Assembly: GCA_963731745.1 (NCBI GenBank)
Contig: CAVSWT010000031.1
Location: 1-64,000, forward strand
Direction of reading: 5' to 3'
DNA: 64,000 bases
Source of the DNA: CAVSWT01 sp963731745
GTDB lineage: Bacteria; Bacteroidota; Ignavibacteria; Ignavibacteriales; Ignavibacteriaceae
The notes beneath the pieces are model-generated. The model was not told the DNA's origin. It searched no databases and saw only the letters and a list, made by a program, of their open reading frames with translations. Below, piece after piece: positions 44,427 to 52,919 of the stretch; position 1 is the stretch's first letter; every line of letters begins with the position of its first letter. The position numbers were made by a program, and so were the translations under genes.

Positions 44427-46058
44427 TTAAAATCTACTTGAAATTCCCATAAGAATTCTACTGCTTGTTGATTGATTTTCAAAAGTACCTTCATATGAAA
44501 TTGATAATGTTATCTTTCCAATAATTCGGAGATAACTATCAATAGAAAATATATCCTGTTTCAATGCTTCTATTCCACCCTGGAATTCATATATATTTTT
44601 CCGATATCCAACCGTCAAATCAATATTATCAAGTATATTATATTTTGAAAAATTTATTCCCCAATTTGATCCGGTTGTATAGTTCGTCTGCAAAGTACTG
44701 TATGCGATTGTTGACGATAATTCAACAATAGGAATTCTGGAATAAGTAAGATATCCGCTATAATTATTTGAAGTTCTCACATCACCTTTTTGAAAACGAT
44801 ATCCGGCATTTATTCCAACAAACAAATAATTTATCGGCCGAATGTTGGCATTAAATCGTAATCCCTGCCTTGTTTCATTATCAATTAAGCTATCAATGAA
44901 ACTTTTGTAAGTTTCGTAATAAATTACATTTCTGCGTGCATCATAACTCGCAGAAAGAGAAACAATTCTATGCGGAGAATATCGCGCGGAGAAAAATAAT
45001 CCGGTTAAGCTCAAATCAGTAGTAGCTTTTCCCTTACTTTTTTTATACAGATCAAATTCTGAAGATAGAAATAAACTAAGATTGTGAAATAAATTATTGC
45101 TGTGTTGAAAATATAAAAAGCGCCTGTCTATTTTAAAATCATTAGTCTGTTGAAAAATTGCAATTGAATTTTCCATATAACCGTCTTTTAAAGAATCAGT
45201 TCTCCCAAAAAATCCGCCGAATTCAAAAAGTTTAATATTATAACCTAAGTCGCTAAAATTTGGAGCAGAACCAATAACGACTCCGGAGAAATATTTATCA
45301 AATGATTTTTCCAGCTGAACTCCATCAATCGAAGAAATGCTGGAAATTTTATTATTCAGATGCCTGCCCACCCAAATGTTCGTTGTTTTATTAAAATCGT
45401 ATTTAACAGATAAATCATAAACTCTCATATTCTGACCAAGGTTTGATGAAATAGAATTCCATTGATCAGCTCTATAACTGAAACTCATATAGTTGTAAAA
45501 AGAAAAATTAGAACCTGAAATTTTTTGCGCATTAAGTGATAGAGTATATCTCCACCGCTGATAGTCAGTTAAAAAATTATTATTGCTTAAATCAGAATAT
45601 GATTGAATAGAAAATCTTCCGTCAAAATTTGATCTTTTAGATTTAAAATTTTTCCTGGTTGTTGTTATCTTACTTTCTTCAACAATTGCAGTTTCATTTA
45701 TTTTTTTTGAAGTGGTATCAGATACTATTATTTCATTCTTAATTTTTGCTATTGCAATAAGTTTATCGCCTACCTTCAAACTTTTATCTTTGATTAATTC
45801 ACCGGCACAAGAAGTTGACGAAATAAACTTTACAATTATCGAAGGAATCAACTTAGTTTTATTTGTGTATAAGGTATCACCGACTTTAATTCCATCCGTA
45901 TTATCAAATTGTGTATAAATATTTTGTGAAGACACGTACGTAACTATGCCTGTTTTTTCTTCTTTATGAAATTGCTGCGCAAGCAAAGCACTGCTTTGCG
46001 TTAGTAACAGTATTAAAAATAATTTCAAAAATATTTTAGCTTTAATCTTCATAAACAT
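44427..46058 (-). CDS. Outer-membrane beta-barrel of the multihaem cytochrome cluster (candidate electron-conduit porin)
   Basis: A 543-residue exported protein. Residues ~30-110 form a small N-terminal domain (GIVTYVSSQNIYTQFDNTDGIKVGDTLY). From ~145 there are about twenty amphipathic strands (FSFYNYMSFSYRA, RVYDLSVKYDF, IWVGRHLNNK) ending SSRILMGISSRF with a terminal Phe. It starts 3 nt after the giant cytochrome stop. Porin-cytochrome conduits (MtrAB/C, PCC type) pair a barrel with multihaem cytochromes. No sequence kinship to MtrB is claimed; the role is inferred from location. Confidence 0.7.
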   Translation of the reverse strand: MFMKIKAKIFLKLFLILLLTQSSALLAQQFHKEEKTGIVTYVSSQNIYTQFDNTDGIKVGDTLYTNKTKLIPSIIVKFISSTSCAGELIKDKSLKVGDKLIAIAKIKNEIIVSDTTSKKINETAIVEESKITTTRKNFKSKRSNFDGRFSIQSYSDLSNNNFLTDYQRWRYTLSLNAQKISGSNFSFYNYMSFSYRADQWNSISSNLGQNMRVYDLSVKYDFNKTTNIWVGRHLNNKISSISSIDGVQLEKSFDKYFSGVVIGSAPNFSDLGYNIKLFEFGGFFGRTDSLKDGYMENSIAIFQQTNDFKIDRRFLYFQHSNNLFHNLSLFLSSEFDLYKKSKGKATTDLSLTGLFFSARYSPHRIVSLSASYDARRNVIYYETYKSFIDSLIDNETRQGLRFNANIRPINYLFVGINAGYRFQKGDVRTSNNYSGYLTYSRIPIVELSSTIAYSTLQTNYTTGSNWGINFSKYNILDNIDLTVGYRKNIYEFQGGIEALKQDIFSIDSYLRIIGKITLSISYEGTFENQSTSSRILMGISSRF

Positions 46059-46061
46059 ATT

Positions 46062-49000
46062 TTACTCAATTCGCATCTGGCGTCTTTCTCTCAGCGGCAT
46101 ATTTCCTCTGCCTCTAGGATGACAATCGTAACAAGCTGAACTTTCATATACGTATCCGTTTCTACCGCGGTGCTTACTGTCCATGCTTGTTTTATTGTGT
46201 TCATGACAAGTAATACATGAAAATACATTAAAATCATTTTGGTTTGTATGGCAATCGCTGCATAAATTCCACTTGCCTCTATGGCTGCCGCTATAAATTG
46301 GGAAATATTGGTTATCATGATCAAATGTTGACGGCTTCCATGCGGTTTGACTATGGCAGCTTTCGCAATCAGTCGAGAAACCATTTGATTTATGATTGGG
46401 ATTAGTTGTATTGTTAAAATCAGTTTGATGGCATCCAATACATTGATTCGGAGTTGTAGTGTAATTTCCATTATGACAGGTTGCACAATTATTTTTAATA
46501 TTAGCGTGTGCACCTATAAGTTGAAAGAAACTGTCATGATTAGGAAATGAAGCCGGCTTCCATCCTGCTTGCGTAGTATGACATGTTTTGCAATCCGTTG
46601 ACAAAGCTAAAGTTTTATGGTTTGGATTATTTGTGTTTTCATAATTTGTTTTATGGCATGCATAACATTGTGTTGATGTACCGGTAAATCCGCTTGAATG
46701 ACATGAAGAACAATTTGTGTTTATATGCGCACCGGTTAATGGGAAATTAGTTTTTGCATGATCGAATGTTGATTGATCCCATGCAGTTGTATTATGACAC
46801 ATTTCGCAAGTAGCTGGATAATTTTGAGAGACATGCTGCGGCGCAGAATTAAAATCACTTTGATGACACGTTATACATTTTCCATCCAATCCGCTTGTTG
46901 TTCCTTTATGACATGATGAGCATTGTACAGTTGCATGTTTGCCTGTTAAACTAAATCCCGTCCCAGCGTGGCTGAAAGTTGAAGGTATCCAAGCAGTTGA
47001 ATTATGACATTTTGCACAATCAGTTGACATTCCAATTGCCGTATGACTTGGATTTTTAGAATCGTTATATGCCTGTTGATGACAGCTTACACATTTATTG
47101 GATGTAGTATTATAATTTCCATTATGGCACTTTGCACAATCATTTGCTATTGAAGCATGTCCACCAGTTAAAGCAAATACAGTTGAATGCTGTGGATATT
47201 TTGCTGGTTTCCAGCCTGCATCTGTTGTATGGCATGATTTACAATCAGTTGAAATAGAAATCGATTTATGATTCGGATTTGTTGTATTATTATAATTCGT
47301 TTGATGACATCCAACGCATTGATTTGGAGTAGTCGTATAATTTCCGCTATGGCATTTGGCGCAGTCATTTGCAATAGCTGCATGTCCGCCTGTTAATGCA
47401 AACACTGTTGAATGCTGCGGATATTTTGCCGGCTTCCATCCGGCGTCTGTTGTATGACAGGTTTTACAGTCTGTTGATATTGACAGTGTTTTATGATTCG
47501 GATTTGTTGTGCTGTTATATTTCGATTGATGACAGCTAACGCATGTTGTTGGTGTTCCAGCATATCCATTCTGATGACAGCTTGCACAATCTACGCTCTG
47601 ATGTGCCCCGGTTAATGGGAAGTTAGATGTTGCATGATTAAATGCTCCCTCTGACTGGCCTCTTGGATGACAGCTAAAACATGCGCTGCTCTCATAAGTA
47701 TAGCCGTTTACACTCTTGTGCTGCCCGTCTGCGGTAGTTTTACTATGTTCATGACACGTAATGCAAGTAAATAATTTATAATTACTTTGGCTTGAATGGC
47801 AATCGTTACACGTATTCCATTTTCCATTATGACTTCCGCTATAAATCGGGAAGTTTTGATTATCATGATCAAATGTGGCGGGCTTCCAGGCTGATTGACT
47901 ATGACAGCTAAGACAATCCGTAGAGAATCCACCGGCTTTATGCGCGGGATTAGTAGTATTATCATAATCTTTTTGATGACATCCCACACATTGATTTGGC
48001 GTATTTGAATAATTTCCAGTATGACAATCTGCGCAATTATTTGCAATTGAAGCATGAGCTCCAATAAGCTGATAGAACGTATTGTGCACAGGGAAGGTAG
48101 CAGGTTTCCATCCAGCTTGAGTTGTATGACATGATTTACAGTCTGTAGACAATGCCAAACCCTTGTGGTTCGGGTTAGTTGTATTATTATAATTAGACTG
48201 ATGGCAGCTTGCGCATTGATTAGGTAATGTTTTATAATTTCCTTTATGGCAGCCTTCGCAATCGCTAGCAACTGAAGCGTGTCCGCCTGTTAATGGAAAT
48301 ACCGTTGAATGCTGTGGATATTTTGCCGGCTTCCAACCTGCATCTGTTGTATGACAGGTTTTACAATCTGTTGATATTGATAATGTTTTATGATTCGGAT
48401 TTGCTGCATTGTTATAATCCGTTTGATGGCAGCTTATACATTGATTAGATAACGTTTTATAATTTCCATTATGACAGCTTTCGCAATCATTAGCTACAGA
48501 AGCGTGTCCGCCTGTCAGTGCAAATACAGTTGAATGCTGTGGATATTTTGCCGGCTTCCAACCGGAAGCTGTTGTATGACAGGATTTGCAATCTGTAGAA
48601 AGCGATAAAGTTTTATGATTCGGATTTGTGGTACTATTGTAATCTGATTGATGACAGCTAGCGCATTGATTAGACGTTGTCGAATAATTTCCGTTATGAC
48701 AGCTTTCGCAATCATTAGCTACAGAAGCATGTCCTCCAGTTAGTGCAAATACAGTTGAATGCTGCGGATATTTTGCCGGTTTCCAACTCGAGGCCGTTGT
48801 ATGACAGGATTTGCAATCTGTTGAAAGCGATAAGGTCTTATGATTCGGATTTGTCGTACTATTATAATCTGTTTGATGGCAGCTAGCACATTGATTAGAT
48901 GTAGTTGAATAATTTCCTTTATGACAGCTTTCGCAATCATTAGCTACAGAAGCGTGTCCGCCTGTCAGTGCAAATACAGTTGAATGCTGCGGATATTTTG

Positions 49001-52000
49001 CCGGCTTCCATCCAGAAGCTGTTGTATGACAGGATTTGCAATCTGTAGAAAGTGATAAGGTTTTATGATTCGGATTTGTTGTATTGTTAAAATCTATTTG
49101 ATGACAGCTAGCGCATTGATTAGATGTAGTTGAATAATTTCCTTTATGACAGCTTTCGCAATCATTAGCAACCGAAGCATGCCCGCCTGTAAGAGCAAAT
49201 ACTGTTGAATGCTGTGGATATTTTGCCGGTTTCCATCCTGCATCTGTCGTATGACAGGATTTGCAATCTGTAGAAAGTGATAAGGTCTTATGATTCGGGT
49301 TTGTTGTAGAATTATATTTAGATTGATGACAGCTCACGCAAGTAGTGGGAGTCCCTGCATAACCATTCTGATGGCATTTCGAACAATCAACATTTTGATG
49401 GTCACCTGTTAAAGGGAAACCGGTTGTAGCATGATTAAAAGCGCCGTCTGATCTTCCATTTGGATGACAATTAAAACATGAACTGCTCTCATATGAATAG
49501 CCATTTATTCTATTATGTTTGCTATCCATACTTGATTGATTATGTTCATGGCAGGTTATACATGAAAATATTTTATAATCATTTTGATTGGTATGGCAAT
49601 CTGCGCATGTATTCCATTTGCCCCTATGGCTGCCGCTGTAAACTGGGAAGTATTGATTATCATGATCAAAAGTAGCCGGCTTCCATGAAGTTTGTGTATG
49701 ACAGCTCGTACAATCCGTTGAAAATCCTCCGGCCTTGTGTGCTGGATTAGTCGTATTATCAAAATCGGTTTGATGACATCCCACACACTGCTTTGGTGTA
49801 GTTGTATAATTTCCATTATGGCAGTTTGAACAATCATTGGCTATCGATGCATGAGCTCCTATCAATTCATAAAATTGATTGTGTACCGGAAATGCTGCTG
49901 GTTTCCATCCCGGTTCAGTTGTATGGCATGTTTTGCAATCTGTTGATAATGATAAACTTTTATGATTTGGATTCGTTGTATTATTATAGTTTGTCTGATG
50001 ACAGTTTACACATTGATTTGATGTTGTTGAATAATTTCCTTTATGACAGCTTTCACAGTCATTTGCAACCGAAGCATGTCCGCCTGTTAATGCAAATACA
50101 GTTGAATGCTGTGGATATTTTGCCGGCTTCCAGCCCCCATCTGTTGTATGACAAGATTTGCAATCTGTTGAAAGTGATAAGGTTTTATGATTCGGATTTG
50201 TGGTACTGTTATAATTTGCCTGATGACAGCTTACACAATCCATAGATGTACCTGCATATCCACTTTTATGACAGCTTGCACAATCTACACTTTGATGAGC
50301 GCCAGTTAACGGGAAATTTGATGTTGCATGATTAAATGCTCCATCCGAATTTCCTCTTGGATGACAACTAAAACATGCACCGCTTTCATATACATATCCG
50401 CTTATTCCATTATGCTGTTTATCTGTATCTGTCTGATTATGTTCATGACAGGTTATGCATGAAAAGACTGTGAAATTACTTTGATTCGTATGGCAATCCG
50501 AACAGACATTCCACTTGCCCTTATGCGCACCACTGTATATCGGGAAGTATTGATTATCATGATCAAAAGTCGCCGGTTTCCAGGCTGCCTGATTATGACA
50601 GCTTACACAATCTGTTGAGAACCCGCTTGATTTATGAGGCGGATTTGTGGTGTTATCATAATTTGTTTGATGACATCCCACACATTGATTTGGTGTAGTT
50701 GTATAATTTCCATTATGGCAGTTTGAACAATCATTGGCTATCGATGCATGAGCTCCTATCAATTCATAAAATTGATTGTGTACCGGAAATGCTGCTGGTT
50801 TCCATCCCGGTTCAGTTGTATGGCATGTTTTGCAATCTGTTGATAATGATAAGCTTTTATGATTTGGATTCGTTGTATTATTATAGTTTGTCTGATGACA
50901 GTTTACACATTGATTTGATGTTGTTGAATAATTTCCTTTATGACAGCTTTCACAGTCATTTGCAACCGAAGCATGTCCGCCTGTTAATGCAAATACAGTT
51001 GAATGCTGTGGATATTTTGCCGGCTTCCAGCCCCCATCTGTTGTATGACAAGATTTGCAATCTGTTGAAAGTGATAAGGTTTTATGATTCGGATTTGTGG
51101 TACTGTTATAATTTGCCTGATGACAGCTTACACAATCCATAGATGTACCTGCATATCCACTTTTATGACAGCTTGCACAATCTACACTTTGATGAGCGCC
51201 AGTTAACGGGAAATTTGATGTTGCATGATTAAATGCTCCATCCGAATTTCCTCTTGGATGACAACTAAAACATGCACCGCTTTCATATACATATCCGCTT
51301 ATTCCATTATGCTGTTTATCTGTATCTGTCTGATTATGTTCATGACAGGTTATGCATGAAAAGACTGTGAAATTACTTTGATTCGTATGGCAATCCGAAC
51401 AGACATTCCACTTGCCCTTATGCGCACCACTGTATATCGGGAAGTATTGATTATCATGATCAAAAGTCGCCGGTTTCCAGGCTGCCTGATTATGACAGCT
51501 TACACAATCTGTTGAGAACCCGCTTGATTTATGAGGCGGATTTGTGGTGTTATCATAATTTGTTTGATGACATCCCACACATTGATTTGGTGTAGTTGTA
51601 TAATTTCCATTATGGCAGTTTGAACAATCATTGGCTATCGATGCATGCGCTCCTATCAATTCATAAAATTGATTGTGTACCGGAAATGCTGCTGGTTTCC
51701 ATCCCGGTTCAGTTGTATGGCATGTTTTGCAATCTGTTGATAATGATAAACTTTTATGATTTGGATTCGTTGTATTATTATAGTTTGTCTGATGACAGCT
51801 TACACATTCTGTTGAAGTTCCCACATATCCATTTTGATGGCAGTTTTGGCAATCAGTGCTTTGATGCGCACCGGTGAGAGGGAAATTAGTTTTATTGTGA
51901 TCGAAACTGGATGTTGCCCAGCCGGAAGTTGTATGGCACTGAGTACAGTCAAAAGGGAATTTTCCATTCAGATGATTGGGATCCGTAGTTGCATCATAAT

Positions 52001-52919
52001 CTTTCTTATGACAAGAATAACAGTCAGTTGCAATTGCAGCGTAACCGGAAGTATGACAACTACCGCAAGATACAGTGACATGCTTTCCGGTTAATGGGAA
52101 ATTAGTGTTGTTATGATTAAATGTAGATGGAATAAATGCTGTAATATTATGACAAGATTTACAATCGATAGAAAATTTTTCTTTGACATGATTTGGACTG
52201 GTAGTTGCCTCGAAATCTTTTTTATGACATGAATAGCAATCTGTTGATAATCCCTTAAAGTCGCCGCCCTGAGCATGACAAGAAAAACAATTAGAAATTT
52301 TATGTCCGCCAACCAATGGGAAAAAATCGTGAGCAAATGTTCCAGCTGACCAATTGCTTGCTGTTATGCTATGACAATCTTTACATTCAGTTGAAAAGCC
52401 AGCGGCAACGTGATTTGGATTTAAAGCATTTTTAAAATCTTTAGCATGACATTCATAACAAGCGATTCCAGTAGGAGTGAAATTTAAAGATGAAAATTGC
52501 TTATGGCACGAAATACAATCCGCATTCAGATGCATCCCTAATAAAGGGAACCGGCTCATTTGATGTATTTCATTTATGTTTTTTACCGACCATGATTCGG
52601 GAGAATGACACTTTGCGCAATCAAAGCCGACGCTATTTTGATGTACATCTTTATGACATGAAAAGCATGTTGTATTTTTCTTTGCATCTTTAAATACAAG
52701 ACTTTCATGACATGAACGGCAGTTAACACTTTTATGCTGTCCTGATAATTTAAATCCAGTTTCATTGTGGTCAAATTTTACTTTAAGTAAATCAACTTTC
52801 CAGTTATCCTCTTGATGGCAACTAGAACAGTCTAATTCAAAGTCACTTCCATGAGGCGACTGCGCATGTACCAATACGCTGATTGATAAGAATATTATGA
52901 TGAATGACAAAAAGCGCAT
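46062..52919 (-). CDS. Giant multihaem c-type cytochrome (2285 residues, about 91 CxxCH motifs)
   Basis: A signal peptide (MRFLSFIIIFLSISVLVHAQ) is followed by an almost unbroken series of c-haem sites. I counted 91 CxxCH motifs by hand, about one per 25 residues. The typical block is F-x-H-x4-FPLTGxH-x4-C-x2-CH-x-n-Y-x-n-C-x2-CHQ-x-Y, then NPxH-x-n-STDC-x2-CH and GWKP. The extra His (FDHDN, LTGAH, NPNHK) are good distal ligands, so bis-His coordination is likely. Sequence is highly repetitive (75- and 299-residue units). No T9SS tail or membrane anchor is visible; the C-terminus is short and basic (RGNMPLRERRQMR). Codon 1 overlaps the upstream cytochrome gene by 25 nt. It probably acts outside the inner membrane as an electron wire or store. 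Confidence 0.93.
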   Translation of the reverse strand: MRFLSFIIIFLSISVLVHAQSPHGSDFELDCSSCHQEDNWKVDLLKVKFDHNETGFKLSGQHKSVNCRSCHESLVFKDAKKNTTCFSCHKDVHQNSVGFDCAKCHSPESWSVKNINEIHQMSRFPLLGMHLNADCISCHKQFSSLNFTPTGIACYECHAKDFKNALNPNHVAAGFSTECKDCHSITASNWSAGTFAHDFFPLVGGHKISNCFSCHAQGGDFKGLSTDCYSCHKKDFEATTSPNHVKEKFSIDCKSCHNITAFIPSTFNHNNTNFPLTGKHVTVSCGSCHTSGYAAIATDCYSCHKKDYDATTDPNHLNGKFPFDCTQCHTTSGWATSSFDHNKTNFPLTGAHQSTDCQNCHQNGYVGTSTECVSCHQTNYNNTTNPNHKSLSLSTDCKTCHTTEPGWKPAAFPVHNQFYELIGAHASIANDCSNCHNGNYTTTPNQCVGCHQTNYDNTTNPPHKSSGFSTDCVSCHNQAAWKPATFDHDNQYFPIYSGAHKGKWNVCSDCHTNQSNFTVFSCITCHEHNQTDTDKQHNGISGYVYESGACFSCHPRGNSDGAFNHATSNFPLTGAHQSVDCASCHKSGYAGTSMDCVSCHQANYNSTTNPNHKTLSLSTDCKSCHTTDGGWKPAKYPQHSTVFALTGGHASVANDCESCHKGNYSTTSNQCVNCHQTNYNNTTNPNHKSLSLSTDCKTCHTTEPGWKPAAFPVHNQFYELIGAHASIANDCSNCHNGNYTTTPNQCVGCHQTNYDNTTNPPHKSSGFSTDCVSCHNQAAWKPATFDHDNQYFPIYSGAHKGKWNVCSDCHTNQSNFTVFSCITCHEHNQTDTDKQHNGISGYVYESGACFSCHPRGNSDGAFNHATSNFPLTGAHQSVDCASCHKSGYAGTSMDCVSCHQANYNSTTNPNHKTLSLSTDCKSCHTTDGGWKPAKYPQHSTVFALTGGHASVANDCESCHKGNYSTTSNQCVNCHQTNYNNTTNPNHKSLSLSTDCKTCHTTEPGWKPAAFPVHNQFYELIGAHASIANDCSNCHNGNYTTTPKQCVGCHQTDFDNTTNPAHKAGGFSTDCTSCHTQTSWKPATFDHDNQYFPVYSGSHRGKWNTCADCHTNQNDYKIFSCITCHEHNQSSMDSKHNRINGYSYESSSCFNCHPNGRSDGAFNHATTGFPLTGDHQNVDCSKCHQNGYAGTPTTCVSCHQSKYNSTTNPNHKTLSLSTDCKSCHTTDAGWKPAKYPQHSTVFALTGGHASVANDCESCHKGNYSTTSNQCASCHQIDFNNTTNPNHKTLSLSTDCKSCHTTASGWKPAKYPQHSTVFALTGGHASVANDCESCHKGNYSTTSNQCASCHQTDYNSTTNPNHKTLSLSTDCKSCHTTASSWKPAKYPQHSTVFALTGGHASVANDCESCHNGNYSTTSNQCASCHQSDYNSTTNPNHKTLSLSTDCKSCHTTASGWKPAKYPQHSTVFALTGGHASVANDCESCHNGNYKTLSNQCISCHQTDYNNAANPNHKTLSISTDCKTCHTTDAGWKPAKYPQHSTVFPLTGGHASVASDCEGCHKGNYKTLPNQCASCHQSNYNNTTNPNHKGLALSTDCKSCHTTQAGWKPATFPVHNTFYQLIGAHASIANNCADCHTGNYSNTPNQCVGCHQKDYDNTTNPAHKAGGFSTDCLSCHSQSAWKPATFDHDNQNFPIYSGSHNGKWNTCNDCHSSQSNYKLFTCITCHEHSKTTADGQHKSVNGYTYESSACFSCHPRGQSEGAFNHATSNFPLTGAHQSVDCASCHQNGYAGTPTTCVSCHQSKYNSTTNPNHKTLSISTDCKTCHTTDAGWKPAKYPQHSTVFALTGGHAAIANDCAKCHSGNYTTTPNQCVGCHQTNYNNTTNPNHKSISISTDCKSCHTTDAGWKPAKYPQHSTVFALTGGHASIANDCAKCHNGNYNTTSNKCVSCHQQAYNDSKNPSHTAIGMSTDCAKCHNSTAWIPSTFSHAGTGFSLTGKHATVQCSSCHKGTTSGLDGKCITCHQSDFNSAPQHVSQNYPATCEMCHNTTAWDQSTFDHAKTNFPLTGAHINTNCSSCHSSGFTGTSTQCYACHKTNYENTNNPNHKTLALSTDCKTCHTTQAGWKPASFPNHDSFFQLIGAHANIKNNCATCHNGNYTTTPNQCIGCHQTDFNNTTNPNHKSNGFSTDCESCHSQTAWKPSTFDHDNQYFPIYSGSHRGKWNLCSDCHTNQNDFNVFSCITCHEHNKTSMDSKHRGRNGYVYESSACYDCHPRGRGNMPLRERRQMRIE
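48166..49290. repeat. Tandem 225 bp repeats within the giant cytochrome
   Basis: A shared anchor (TGATTCGG, or the variant TGGTTCGG at the left end) recurs at 48166, 48391, 48616, 48841, 49066 and 49291, exactly every 225 bp. Each unit encodes 75 residues with three CxxCH sites (patterns STDCKSCHTT, ANDCESCHKGNY and NQCASCHQ). The inner units are close to identical; the left-most is more diverged. The divergence gradient suggests stepwise unequal duplication. Confidence 0.9.
49794..51802. repeat. 897 bp near-identical tandem duplication within the giant cytochrome
   Basis: 49794-50690 and 50691-51587 are nearly identical copies of 897 bp (299 codons, 12 CxxCH). A third partial copy continues from 51588 to about 51802. 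I noticed only a few substitutions, such as A/G in GATAARCTTT and A/C in GCATGMGCTCC. Flanking regions show older, diverged versions of the same unit. The copy number could be mis-assembled, since the repeat is longer than a short read. Confidence 0.92.

Noticed and set aside
46091..49837. Several minus-strand frames of 60-190 codons overlapping the giant cytochrome in another phase
   Set aside because: They arise because a repetitive Cys/His/Asn/Thr-coding sequence lacks stops in one other phase; no starts, ribosome sites or conserved motifs support them.
48166..51802. Possible CRISPR array, because of regularly spaced repeats
   Set aside because: Repeats of 225 and 897 bp are in-frame coding units of a cytochrome, not 25-40 bp repeats with unique spacers, and there are no cas genes.
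49802..51877. Identical 147-codon plus-strand frames repeated at 897 bp spacing opposite the giant cytochrome
   Set aside because: They are antisense shadows of the repetitive cytochrome gene; their identity follows from the DNA duplication, and the composition (Tyr/His/Leu-rich) is not protein-like.
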